Shown here: in pieces, positions 9,569 to 17,648 of the stretch
Numbering within the stretch: the stretch's first letter is position 1
How the letters are laid out: the number at the start of each line of letters is the position of its first letter
Assembly: GCF_003952345.1 (NCBI RefSeq)
Contig: NZ_CP034433.1
Span: 1,860,001-1,924,000 of the forward strand
DNA: 64,000 nucleotides
Direction: 5' to 3'
Source of the DNA: Iodobacter ciconiae
GTDB taxonomy: Bacteria > Pseudomonadota > Gammaproteobacteria > Burkholderiales > Chitinibacteraceae
Translations under genes and position numbers: made by a program
The notes under the pieces: model-generated
What the model saw: only the letters and a program-made list of their open reading frames with translations
Database searches by the model: none
Told to the model about the DNA's origin: nothing

Positions 9569-10084
9569 ATGAAACGCTTTGCTCCTTTAATTATTTTTGC
9601 GGCACTGGCATTGCTGCTGGCGGCGGGTTTAACGCTCAATCCGCGTGAACTTCCATCCGTGCTGATCGGCAAGTCTGCGCCACAATTTAAGCTCGATCGT
9701 CTGGATGCCAGCGGGCAGTTTTCACCGGCCAGCCTCAAAGGTCAGCCGTGGCTGCTTAATGTATGGGCCTCCTGGTGCAGCGCCTGTATTCAGGAGCATC
9801 CGGTGCTCAACAGCATCGCTGCGGAGCATAAGGTCACCCTCGTCGGGCTGGCTTACAAAGACACGGATAAGGACGCCAAAGAATGGCTACAAAGCCGTGG
9901 CAATCCTTACAACGTCGTCATCGCTGACCGAGATGGCAGAGTGGGCATTGATTACGGCGTATATGGCGTACCGGAGACTTTTGTGATCGATAAAAAGGGC
10001 AATATTGCTTACAAACACATCGGCGCAGTCACCCCCGACATCTTTAAAAACATCCTTCTGCCTGAACTCCAAAAGGCACGATGA
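9569..10084 (+). CDS. ccmG: Periplasmic thiol:disulfide oxidoreductase CcmG/DsbE
   Basis: Membrane-anchored thioredoxin-like protein of 171 residues that reduces apocytochrome c cysteines for heme attachment. N-terminal TM helix at residues 6-22, redoxin fold, active site WCSAC (C70 and C73) in place of the more usual WCPTC, the central acidic/Tyr stretch DYGVYGVPETF with the cis-proline (VPET). Start ATG 9569 follows TAGGAAAG. The stop overlaps ccmH by 4 bp. Confidence 0.93.
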   Translation: MKRFAPLIIFAALALLLAAGLTLNPRELPSVLIGKSAPQFKLDRLDASGQFSPASLKGQPWLLNVWASWCSACIQEHPVLNSIAAEHKVTLVGLAYKDTDKDAKEWLQSRGNPYNVVIADRDGRVGIDYGVYGVPETFVIDKKGNIAYKHIGAVTPDIFKNILLPELQKAR

Positions 10085-10710
10085 TGAATAACTACCACCT
10101 ACTGGATTACTTTAAAGCGCGAAATATTAAAACCCAGGTCCTGAACCACAGAGAGCACGGAGTTACACAGAGAAAATCTTGGCTTTCTCCGTGGCTCTCC
10201 GTGTCCTTCTTTTCCTCCGTGGTTCAAGGTTTGGGCTTTAGTGCTCTGGCTTTATGCGGATTATGGCTTGCACTGATGCTACAGCCCGCAGCAGCTAAAG
10301 TGGCCGCACCTGCCGCCAGCGATGTGGCCGCTAATGCGCGTTTGGTCGAGCTGTCTGCTGAGCTGCGCTGCCTGGTTTGCCAGAATGAAAGCCTTGCCAG
10401 CTCGCGTGCGCCGCTGGCCGAAGATCTGCGCCGTGAAGTGCGTGAGCGCATTGCTGCTGGCGACAGCAACCCGCAGATCATCAGCCACCTCACTGATCGC
10501 TACGGTGACTTTGTCACTTACCGCCCGCCCTTCAAGGCCAGAACGCTGTTGCTGTGGCTATTGCCGCCCCTGCTGCTCTTAATCGGTTTGATTCTATTGC
10601 TGCGGCAAATCCGCCAGCGAAAACCCGCATCCAGCACGGCCGACCCAGCCCAGCTTGCGGCTTTACGGGCAGAGTTTGATAGCACCCATCATGGCAAGGA
10701 CACACAATGA
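10081..10710 (+). CDS. ccmH: Cytochrome c maturation protein CcmH, with repeat-derived N-terminal extension
   Basis: Periplasmic, membrane-anchored thiol oxidoreductase that presents apocytochrome c to the heme lyase. Seen: the LRCLVCQNE motif (C97, C100), the helical SSRAPLAEDLRREVRERI segment, and a C-terminal TM helix (about 156-176). From ATG 10081 the protein has 209 residues, about 50 more than needed. Residues 20-50 are encoded by a CACAGAG-type palindrome, and the true signal-like segment (LGFSALALCGLWLALML) follows. Alternative starts GTG 10219 or TTG 10231 would remove the extension. Which start is used cannot be decided from sequence alone. Confidence 0.88.
   Translation: MMNNYHLLDYFKARNIKTQVLNHREHGVTQRKSWLSPWLSVSFFSSVVQGLGFSALALCGLWLALMLQPAAAKVAAPAASDVAANARLVELSAELRCLVCQNESLASSRAPLAEDLRREVRERIAAGDSNPQIISHLTDRYGDFVTYRPPFKARTLLLWLLPPLLLLIGLILLLRQIRQRKPASSTADPAQLAALRAEFDSTHHGKDTQ
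10133..10236. repeat. CACAGAG-type palindrome, copy D, inside ccmH frame
   Basis: Arms CCTGAACCACAGAGAGCACGG and CCGTGTCC..CTCCGTGGTTCAAGG pair, with inner CACAGAGAAAA / TTTCTCCGTGG. The element lies wholly within the open reading frame of ccmH upstream of its hydrophobic segment and keeps the frame open. Confidence 0.75.
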
Positions 10711-11549
10711 ACACATCGCACTTTGGCCTATTCACACTGATTTGCGCACTGATGGTGGTTATCACGGTAGCAGCGCTGATTTGGCCACTACTCAAGGGCC
10801 GCTCGCAAGCAGGGGATATCCGCCGTGCACGCTATGCCTTGCACGACACTATCTTAGCCGAGCTGGATGAAGACCTGCACCATGGACGTTTAAGCGAAAC
10901 CGATCACGCCATCGCCCGCGAAGAGGCTGAAAGCCGCCTGGTTCATGAGGTCGGCAACGCCAGCCCAAAGCAAAACGAGCGCTCTGCGCGTAGCCTGGTG
11001 ATTGGGCTACTGCTTGCCTTGCCATTAGCCGCAGGCGGGCTGTATTTCAAATTGGGCACACCTACCGCACTGGATCCAAATACGCACCAGCGCCCGGATA
11101 TCGGCCCGGGTGAAATTGCCGCCATGGTCAAAAAACTTGAAGCGCGCATGGTTTTAGAGCCGAACGATCAGCAGGGCTGGCTGATGCTGGCACGCAGCTA
11201 CCGATCACAAGCCCGCTACACGGAGGCGATCAGCGCCTACGAGAAAGCATGGTCTGCCATTAAAAATGATGCAGGAGAAATCGCCCGTTTTGCAGGTGTA
11301 CTCGCTATCGAACAGAAGAGTTTTAAAGGCAAACCCACCGAGCTATTAGTCAAATCACTGTCCGTCAACGCAAATGAGCCCGATGCCCTTATGCTGGCAG
11401 GCAGCGCCGCTGTCGAGCGTGGCGACAAAGCAGCAGCAAAAGAGTGGTGGAATAAGCTATTGATTTTGCTGGAAGCCGGATCTGAAGATGAGCAATGGCT
11501 AAAAGAAGAAATCCGCTTACTGGATGAGCCTAAAGATGCGGTGAAGTAG
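10707..11549 (+). CDS. ccmI: Cytochrome c biogenesis factor CcmI
   Basis: Apocytochrome chaperone of the heme lyase complex, 280 residues. Two TM helices (about 8-27 and 95-113) flank a short soluble loop with the typical ARYALHDTILAELDEDLHHGRLS start of the family. The periplasmic C-terminal part contains TPR units (QQGWLMLARSYRSQARYTEAISAYEKAW; EPDALMLAGSAAVERGD). It overlaps ccmH by 4 bp and is the last gene of the operon. Confidence 0.92.
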   Translation: MNTSHFGLFTLICALMVVITVAALIWPLLKGRSQAGDIRRARYALHDTILAELDEDLHHGRLSETDHAIAREEAESRLVHEVGNASPKQNERSARSLVIGLLLALPLAAGGLYFKLGTPTALDPNTHQRPDIGPGEIAAMVKKLEARMVLEPNDQQGWLMLARSYRSQARYTEAISAYEKAWSAIKNDAGEIARFAGVLAIEQKSFKGKPTELLVKSLSVNANEPDALMLAGSAAVERGDKAAAKEWWNKLLILLEAGSEDEQWLKEEIRLLDEPKDAVK

Positions 11550-11616
11550 CAGCATAACGCAGCAAAGCCCGAACGCGAGACTTGATATTTAATTCACACA
11601 CTGGCCGGAAAATAGC

Positions 11617-11690
11617 CGGGCACAAGGCACGCAAGAGAAGCCATAACAAGGCTTTTCGGGCTTTCTCTGTGCCCTGCTTTTTTTGTGCGT
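11617..11690. repeat. CACAGAG-related hairpin, copy E, possible ccm terminator
   Basis: GGGCACAAGG..AGAGAAGCC pairs imperfectly with GGCTTTCTCTGTGCCC and is followed by seven T. It looks like a diverged member of the repeat family and could terminate the ccm operon. Confidence 0.5.
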
Positions 11691-11737
11691 CAAGGTTTGA
11701 TTCTGAATCAATATTGGCTGGAGAGAATTACTGAAAA

Positions 11738-12007
11738 CTAAAAAAGTTTTCTAAGCAGCCGGTAATAACCAACAGGCGCGACTGATTGCCGGCCCAAGCT
11801 GCGTGTTGCGCTACATTGAATAAACCACTGGCTATGGCTAGCTAATAGCTGCTGATTAATGCCATCAATCACGGCATTTGGATTACTGACCCCGGCCTTG
11901 CTGATTAACTCAGCACTGGTGCACTGGCGCTGTTTTTGCAGCAAAGCGCACACACGCTGCTCATCAGAACTTAGATTAAGCAAGCTAAACGGATAACTTG
12001 TAGACAT
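11738..12007 (-). CDS. Small hypothetical protein, winged-helix-like
   Basis: 89-residue protein not assigned to a named family. The first half (SSDEQRVCALLQKQRQCTSAELISKAGVSNPNAVIDGINQ) has the length pattern of a helix-turn-helix, and the C-terminal half is basic. No signal peptide or TM segment is seen. It stands alone between the end of the ccm operon and hpd and faces the ccm operon. Real coding is likely from codon usage and the clean ATG, but the function is open. Confidence 0.5.
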   Translation of the reverse strand: MSTSYPFSLLNLSSDEQRVCALLQKQRQCTSAELISKAGVSNPNAVIDGINQQLLASHSQWFIQCSATRSLGRQSVAPVGYYRLLRKLF

Positions 12008-12172
12008 AAGCAGTATTGAGTTTTTAAAGCCCTACATTGTGGCAGTTTGCAGTATGAAAGCACAGCAAAGAGGCATTTGAAGCGGCATCGAACAACTCAC
12101 ACCCATGCCCCATACCACAAAATCAGACAAAAACCGCCACAAACAGCCGTGTGTGGCGGTGTGCATACAAAC

Positions 12173-13255
12173 TTAATCTGCGCTTAGTACACCACGGCGA
12201 ATCTGATCGTCTTCGATCGATTCAAACAGGGCTTTAAAGTTGCCTTCGCCAAAACCTTCATTGCCTTTACGCTGAATAATTTCAAAGAAAATCGGCCCAA
12301 TCACTGTTTCAGTAAAGATTTGCAGCAGGATGCCGCCGCCCTCGGTAGGCGCACCATCGATCAGGATGCGGTTTTTACGCAGGCGCTCTAAATCTTCACC
12401 ATGACCAGGCAAACGTGCATCGGTGCGATCATAGTAGCTATCCGGGGTATCCAGAAAACGTGTACCACCGGCTTTCAATGCTTCTACAGTGGCAAAAATA
12501 TCATTAGTGGCAAGCGCAATATGCTGAATGCCTTCACCCTGGTACTGGCGCAGGAATTCTTCAATCTGGCTTTTATCATCAGACGATTCATTAATCGGGA
12601 TGCGAATCTTGCCACAAGGGCTAGTCATGGCACGTGAAACAAGGCCCGTCAGCTTGCCTTCAATATCGAAATAACGAATTTCGCGGAAATTAGCGATATT
12701 TTCATAAAAGCCCGACCAGACATCCATATTGCCGCGTATCACATTATGGGTAAGGTGATCAACTTCAAATAAACCTACGCCCACCGGGTGCTGATCCACG
12801 CCTTCAAGCGGTATAAAATCTACGTCGTAAATATTTTGATCCTGGCCATAACGATCAACAAAATACAGCGCCGAGCCGCCAATACCTTCAATCGCGGGGA
12901 TATTGAGCTCCATAAAACCAATCGGACGGTTGTAGGGCTTGGCGCCCTGCTCAATCGCATATTTGTACGCGTAATCTGCGTCAGCTACCCGCCAGGCCAT
13001 CGCACAGGCAGACGGGCCGTGAATTTCGGCAAACTGACTAGCTGGCTGTGTAGACTCACCGTTTACAATAAAATTAATTTCACCCTGGCGGAACAAACTG
13101 GCGTTTTTGCTTCTGTGTCGCGCGATTTCCACAAAACCCAGGGAAATAAACAGGGCCTTCAGCTTATCTAATGCTTCCTGAGTATTCCCCGTGTATTCCA
13201 CAAACTCAAAACCATTGGTTTCAAGCGGGTTAATGTTTGGTTTTTCCATTTTCAT
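12173..13255 (-). CDS. hpd: 4-hydroxyphenylpyruvate dioxygenase
   Basis: Fe(II) enzyme converting 4-hydroxyphenylpyruvate to homogentisate in tyrosine breakdown; 360 residues, normal length. Two vicinal-oxygen-chelate halves are visible. Iron ligands are a His in EVDHLTHNV, a His in GIQHIALAT and Glu325 in FFEIIQRKG. The C-terminal GFGEGNFKALFESIE is the family's signature. It is preceded on the same strand by phhA, 85 bp apart, so the two form a phenylalanine-tyrosine catabolic unit. Homogentisate dioxygenase is not in the window. Confidence 0.95.
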   Translation of the reverse strand: MKMEKPNINPLETNGFEFVEYTGNTQEALDKLKALFISLGFVEIARHRSKNASLFRQGEINFIVNGESTQPASQFAEIHGPSACAMAWRVADADYAYKYAIEQGAKPYNRPIGFMELNIPAIEGIGGSALYFVDRYGQDQNIYDVDFIPLEGVDQHPVGVGLFEVDHLTHNVIRGNMDVWSGFYENIANFREIRYFDIEGKLTGLVSRAMTSPCGKIRIPINESSDDKSQIEEFLRQYQGEGIQHIALATNDIFATVEALKAGGTRFLDTPDSYYDRTDARLPGHGEDLERLRKNRILIDGAPTEGGGILLQIFTETVIGPIFFEIIQRKGNEGFGEGNFKALFESIEDDQIRRGVLSAD

Positions 13256-13340
13256 CTATCTCTCCAGTAGGTGAAGCCCGAATACAAAAATACCGTGATT
13301 TAATTTACGCAAAATATCATCACGGCATTGCCATATCGGG

Positions 13341-14126
13341 TTAATTTAGACCGTGCTTAGCAGTCCATTTTGAAAAATCATTTTCCAGCGCATCGAAACT
13401 TTCAATTACAAACAAATCTTCCTGCATATGCCATATGTCATATGCCGTTTCTGCCACCTTTTCGATATCAAACACATGCTTACGCGTTTGCTCGGATAAG
13501 CTGAACATCACCTCTTTAGGAGAAGACGCTATACCCGCACCAAAAATGCGCAGGCCATCCGCCTCCTCTATCAGGCCAAACTCAACCGTGTACCAGTAAA
13601 GGCGCGGCAACCACACTTTAGCGGGGTGATCCAGCTCAAAAGCACGCATACCAGCACGGCCAAAAGCCTCAAAAAATGCAGCAAAACGAGGGTGTGTCAG
13701 CAGTGGAGCATGCCCCAATAAATCATGAAACATGTCTGGTGCGGGGGTATACCCAATTTCGTCCGGCTTACGAATAAAATCGGTAGAAGGAAAAATACGT
13801 TGTGCCAGCAACTTAAAAAAATCTTCATCCGGCACAATCCCGGATACGCGTGTGAGTTTCCAGCCAGAAAGTGCTTCAACCTTATTGCTGATTTCTACCA
13901 AACTTGGAATGCGATCACAGGGGAATTTCACTTGCTCGATACCATCTAAAAAAGCCTGACAAAGACGCCCTGGCAATACCGCCTTCTGGTTTGCAATCAG
14001 CCTGGCCCATGTCTGATGTTCAACATCGGTGTACTGTGGTACAGGATAAGAATGAATATCAAGTACGGCATCCGGTACGGACAATTGCATATCGGATCTG
14101 AGGGTTGCTGCTTCATCGGTATACAC
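13341..14126 (-). CDS. phhA: Phenylalanine 4-monooxygenase
   Basis: Pterin-dependent, non-heme iron hydroxylase making tyrosine from phenylalanine; 261 residues, the compact bacterial form. Iron-binding triad visible as H134 and H139 in FHDLLGHAPLL and E182 in YWYTVEFGL. No regulatory ACT domain, as in Chromobacterium-type enzymes. The nearby nudB is a folate-pathway enzyme, not the pterin recycling dehydratase. Co-directional with hpd and divergent from an Lrp-type gene, which is the likely regulator. Confidence 0.95.
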   Translation of the reverse strand: MYTDEAATLRSDMQLSVPDAVLDIHSYPVPQYTDVEHQTWARLIANQKAVLPGRLCQAFLDGIEQVKFPCDRIPSLVEISNKVEALSGWKLTRVSGIVPDEDFFKLLAQRIFPSTDFIRKPDEIGYTPAPDMFHDLLGHAPLLTHPRFAAFFEAFGRAGMRAFELDHPAKVWLPRLYWYTVEFGLIEEADGLRIFGAGIASSPKEVMFSLSEQTRKHVFDIEKVAETAYDIWHMQEDLFVIESFDALENDFSKWTAKHGLN

Positions 14127-14282
14127 AAGAGCGCTCCTAAATGGTATTTTTCACAGCAACTGTTCTAAACTAGCCTTTCATTCTACAAAAAGTTGAGAGC
14201 AATTTTTCATCTAAAATGCTAACAAAATAAATATTTATGCAATTTAACACCAATTAAACATAAAATGAGGGGAGAAAGAACC
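14127..14282. promoter_or_regulatory. Divergent promoter region phhA / Lrp-type regulator
   Basis: 156 bp, AT-rich, between divergent genes. It is expected to hold both promoters and the Lrp-family operator. Ribosome site AGGGGAGAAAG precedes the ATG at 14283, which decides the start of the regulator in favour of that codon over the ATG at 14265. Confidence 0.55.
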
Positions 14283-14756
14283 ATGGAATTAGACAGGACT
14301 GATATAAAAATTCTGAACGAGCTTCAGTTACATGGCCGCTTAAGCAATGTAGAGCTGGCCGAAATCATCGCGTTGTCTCCTTCACCATGCTTGCGCAGGC
14401 TCAAACAACTCGAAGATAGTGGTGTTATTCGCAAATATGTTGCACTTTTGGATCCACTATTAATCGGACTGGGTTTGCAGGCATTTATCCGGGTTTCTCT
14501 GGAAAAACGCGGGCATAGCCATTTACAGGAATTTGTCACTGCCATTCAGGAATGGCCGGAGGTGGTGAACTGCTATGCAATGACAGGGGAAATGGATTAT
14601 CTCTTGCAGGTGTACTTTGAAGATATGACCCACTTTTCCAAGTTTGTCATGGGGCAGCTTCTGCAACACCCTGGTATTGCGGATATCAAATCAAGCTTTG
14701 TTTTAAAAGAATTTAAAAACACCACGCACCTGCCTCTCAACCACCTGAACCCATAA
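14283..14756 (+). CDS. Lrp/AsnC family transcriptional regulator
   Basis: 157-residue regulator with N-terminal HTH (LDRTDIKILNELQLHGRLSNVELAE..SPSPCLRRLKQLEDSGVI) and C-terminal RAM/ACT-like ligand domain (EVVNCYAMTGEMDYLLQVYFEDM). The family senses amino acids. Its divergent position next to phhA-hpd suggests control of aromatic amino acid catabolism (inference). A hairpin follows its stop. Confidence 0.88.
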   Translation: MELDRTDIKILNELQLHGRLSNVELAEIIALSPSPCLRRLKQLEDSGVIRKYVALLDPLLIGLGLQAFIRVSLEKRGHSHLQEFVTAIQEWPEVVNCYAMTGEMDYLLQVYFEDMTHFSKFVMGQLLQHPGIADIKSSFVLKEFKNTTHLPLNHLNP

Positions 14757-14762
14757 TAAAGT

Positions 14763-14794
14763 AAGGGGAGAGACACGCCTGTGCCTCACCCCTT
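14763..14794 (+). terminator. Hairpin after Lrp-type gene
   Basis: AAGGGGAGAGACAC pairs with GTGCCTCACCCCTT (12 of 14) around a three- to four-base loop. No T run follows, so termination would not be classically intrinsic. Confidence 0.45.
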
Positions 14795-15112
14795 CACTGC
14801 ACGGCTTATCTTTCAACCCTGACAATCAAGCGGTTTTCATGCATGCTGTCCCTAAATGACCTCGGTAAAAACAACCTGAATCGCACTTGCCTGTCATACT
14901 TTGGCATCAGCAGAGCCATTCAAATATCCGGTTTAAATCCACGCAAACCAACCCACCATTCTTACAATAAAAATGAAAAGAAAACATAATCGGAAACTTA
15001 CATACTGTCTGTTTTCCATCAATAAGCTGATGGAAATCTTCCTTAACGCTTGCCAGAAGCTGGGTATTTCAGCTATACCAAAGCAGATATTTATATCAAA
15101 AGACACAGCATA
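14795..15112. other. Intergenic region upstream of nfeD
   Basis: About 320 bp with no gene or RNA recognised. It should contain the promoter of the nfeD-SPFH unit. Confidence 0.4.
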
Positions 15113-15538
15113 ATGAGTTTAATAACGCTCTGGCTAATCGCAGCAGCTCTCCTGGCCGGATTAGAAATGCTGACAGGCAGCTTTTACTTACTCGCCATCG
15201 CCATCGGGCTCGCCAGTGCGGCCTTTACCGCATGGCTAGGTTTTAACTTTACAGTGCAAACTAGCACGGCAGCGCTCGTTGGCCTGATCGCTGTCGCAGC
15301 GCTCAGGCAATGGCAAAGTAAACATGACAGCAGCCCAGAGGAAATCAGCAGTGATATCGGCCAGCATGTAGAAATCGTGGCATGGCAAGGAGAAAGGCAT
15401 GCCCGGGTTCGCTATCGCGGAACACTGTGGGATGCGGAACTGGCCGCTGGCTCCGAAACAGGCTTAAGCCATTACATAATTATTGCCACCCAGGGCAACT
15501 CTCTTATCCTCAACCATTCACCACTAAGGCACACCTGA
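15113..15538 (+). CDS. NfeD-like membrane protein
   Basis: 141-residue membrane protein of the short NfeD type: two to three N-terminal TM helices (residues about 4-65) followed by a small OB-fold C-terminal domain (GQHVEIVAWQGERHARVRYRGTLWDAE). It works with SPFH proteins; the partner gene starts inside its stop codon (TGATG). I prefer ATG 15113 because the sequence upstream in frame is not hydrophobic and lacks a better site. The exact role, in membrane quality control or microdomains, is known only for relatives. Confidence 0.85.
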   Translation: MSLITLWLIAAALLAGLEMLTGSFYLLAIAIGLASAAFTAWLGFNFTVQTSTAALVGLIAVAALRQWQSKHDSSPEEISSDIGQHVEIVAWQGERHARVRYRGTLWDAELAAGSETGLSHYIIIATQGNSLILNHSPLRHT

Positions 15539-16488
15539 TGGAATTCGGATTTCCCTTTTTTTTCTTGATTACCGCTGTTATTTTCATCGCAAAAACATTC
15601 AAGGTTGTGCCCCAGCAGCACGCCCTTATTATTGAACGCCTTGGTAAATTTCATGCTGTTTTACAACCGGGCCTAAGCTTTATCGTGCCCTTTATTGATC
15701 GGGTTGCTTACAACTTATCACTCAAAGAAATCCCGCTTGATGTGCCATCACAAATTTGTATTACACGGGACAACACCCAGCTGCAAGTCGATGGCCTTTT
15801 GTATTACCAGGTTACCGATCCTAAGCTTGCTTCCTATGGCACATCCGATTACGTAATGGCCATTACGCAGCTGGCACAAACCACCCTGCGCTCGGTCATC
15901 GGCAAGCTGGAGCTGGACAAAACGTTTGAAGAGCGCGACGACATCAATGCCGCAGTAGTAAATGCGCTGGATGAAGCTGCACGCAGCTGGGGCGTAAAAG
16001 TTTTACGTTATGAAATTAAAGACTTAACCCCACCTAAAGAAATCTTGCACTCCATGCAGCAGCAAATTACAGCAGAGCGTGAGAAACGAGGCCGGATTGC
16101 GCAATCTGAAGGGGTAAAGCAAGAACAGATCAACCTGGCGACAGGCCAGCGGGAAGCATCGATCCAGCGCTCCGAAGGTGAGCGTCAGGCGGCCATTAAT
16201 GCCTCAGAAGGTGAAAAACAAGCGGCAATTAATAAAGCGGAAGGCGAAGCCGAAGCACTGCGCCTTGTTGCCCGCGCCACCGCCGAAGCGATTCATATGG
16301 TGGCACAAACAATCAAACAGCCCGGTGGTCTGGAAGCCGTTAATTTAAAAGTAGCCGAGCAATATGTAGCCGCTTTTGCCAATATTGCCAAGGAAGGCAA
16401 CACCATGCTGCTCCCTTCTAACGCAAGCGATATAGCAGGCATGGTTGCCACGGCTATGTCTGTGATTAAACCACCAGCACAGTCTTAA
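15538..16488 (+). CDS. SPFH/stomatin-family protein (QmcA-like)
   Basis: 316 residues: one N-terminal TM helix, then the SPFH domain (VPQQHALIIERLGKFHAVLQPGL...; CITRDNTQLQVDGLLYYQV), then a long Ala/Glu-rich coiled coil with repeated units (EGERQAAINASEGEKQAAINKAEGEAEA). Forms membrane-bound oligomers in the family. The start is ATG 15538 in the overlap with nfeD; an upstream in-frame extension reaching 15382 overlaps nfeD and is not needed. Confidence 0.9.
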   Translation: MEFGFPFFFLITAVIFIAKTFKVVPQQHALIIERLGKFHAVLQPGLSFIVPFIDRVAYNLSLKEIPLDVPSQICITRDNTQLQVDGLLYYQVTDPKLASYGTSDYVMAITQLAQTTLRSVIGKLELDKTFEERDDINAAVVNALDEAARSWGVKVLRYEIKDLTPPKEILHSMQQQITAEREKRGRIAQSEGVKQEQINLATGQREASIQRSEGERQAAINASEGEKQAAINKAEGEAEALRLVARATAEAIHMVAQTIKQPGGLEAVNLKVAEQYVAAFANIAKEGNTMLLPSNASDIAGMVATAMSVIKPPAQS

Positions 16489-16509
16489 TTCACGTAAGGA
16501 AATAGCGCC

Positions 16510-17442
16510 ATGTCAGAACCCAAATACCGCCTCGTCACCCGCAGCGATTTCGATGGTTTAGTCTGCGCGGTGCTATTAACTGAACTGAATATGATTAACG
16601 ATATTTTATTTGTACATCCTAAAGATATGCAGGATGGCAAAATCACGATAACGGCTAATGACATCACAACTAATTTGCCTTATGTGCCGGGTGCATATCT
16701 TTCATTCGATCATCATTTTTCCGAAACTATTCGCACGGTCGGTGAAAAAAACAATCACATTATTGATCCTAAAGCGCCTTCGGCCGCCCGGGTCGTATAT
16801 GACTATTACGGTGGCAAAAAAGTCTTTCCCACCATTAGCGACGATATGATGATTGCGGTTGATAAAGCAGATTCTGCCGAATTCACCCGTGAAGAAATTC
16901 TGACGCCCAAAGACTGGGTGCTGCTCAATTACCTGATGGACGCGCGTACAGGGCTGGGCCGCTTTAAGAATTTCAGAATATCCAATTATCAGTTAATGAT
17001 GGATTTGATTAAATACTGCGGCAGCCACGGCATTGAGGACATTCTGGCTTTGCCCGATGTACAAGAGCGTATCGAAGTCTATTTCGAGCATGCCCCGCAA
17101 GCTAAAGAGCAGCTCATTAATTGCAGCCGTATTTATGATAATTTAGTGGTTCTGGATTTACGCAATGAAGAAACAATTTATGCGACCAATCGCTTTATGA
17201 TTTATGCGCTTTATCCCCAATGCAATATTTCAATTCATATGCTTTGGGGGCTGCACCAGCAAAACACGGTATATGCCACCGGAAAATCTATTATTAACCG
17301 CAGCTCGCAAACCAATATTGGCGAGCTGATGCTGGAATACGGTGGTGGCGGGCACGAAAATGCAGGCACCTGCCAGGTAGCCAATGAAGACGCTAATAAA
17401 GTATTACGTGAATTAGTACTTAAAATTACAGCGGATGGTTGA
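16510..17442 (+). CDS. DHH-family phosphoesterase
   Basis: 310 residues. The N-terminal DHH domain has SDFDGLVCAVLL and SFDHHFSE (metal-binding Asp/His), and the C-terminal DHHA1 substrate-binding motif GGGGHENAGTC. The superfamily includes nanoRNases, exopolyphosphatases and cyclic dinucleotide phosphodiesterases; the exact substrate is not evident. It has a good ribosome site (AAGGAAATAG). Confidence 0.85.
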   Translation: MSEPKYRLVTRSDFDGLVCAVLLTELNMINDILFVHPKDMQDGKITITANDITTNLPYVPGAYLSFDHHFSETIRTVGEKNNHIIDPKAPSAARVVYDYYGGKKVFPTISDDMMIAVDKADSAEFTREEILTPKDWVLLNYLMDARTGLGRFKNFRISNYQLMMDLIKYCGSHGIEDILALPDVQERIEVYFEHAPQAKEQLINCSRIYDNLVVLDLRNEETIYATNRFMIYALYPQCNISIHMLWGLHQQNTVYATGKSIINRSSQTNIGELMLEYGGGGHENAGTCQVANEDANKVLRELVLKITADG

Positions 17443-17648
17443 TTTTCGGTAAAATCCGCGCCGGCCCCAACACCGGCGCTGAAATTGAAGTTGACAGATC
17501 ATTCACGGCCAAGCACCACGGCCCTGCCGAAGGAGATACGCAATTGCCTGTCTGATTTGTCTTACAGGCCTTATGATTGCTGACCAAGCGACGACGGTTT
17601 TCCGCCACAAATAAAATAAACGCTTCCAGCCAGACCTTCGGAGTAAGT
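17443..17648 (+). promoter_or_regulatory. Structured leader upstream of the giant hybrid kinase
   Basis: Contains hairpin GCGCCGG-ccccaaca-CCGGCGC (17458-17479), then GCCGAAGGAGATACGCAA followed by CCTGT..ACAGG stem (17548-17571). The latter order loosely recalls one aptamer half of a glycine riboswitch but lacks a confirmed core. Ribosome-site-like GGAG (17639) lies before GTG 17649. Confidence 0.35.

Noticed and set aside
11695..11713. TTGATTCTGAATCAA, resembling an FNR site
   Set aside because: Half-site spacing is five instead of four and it lies between two gene ends, not at a promoter.
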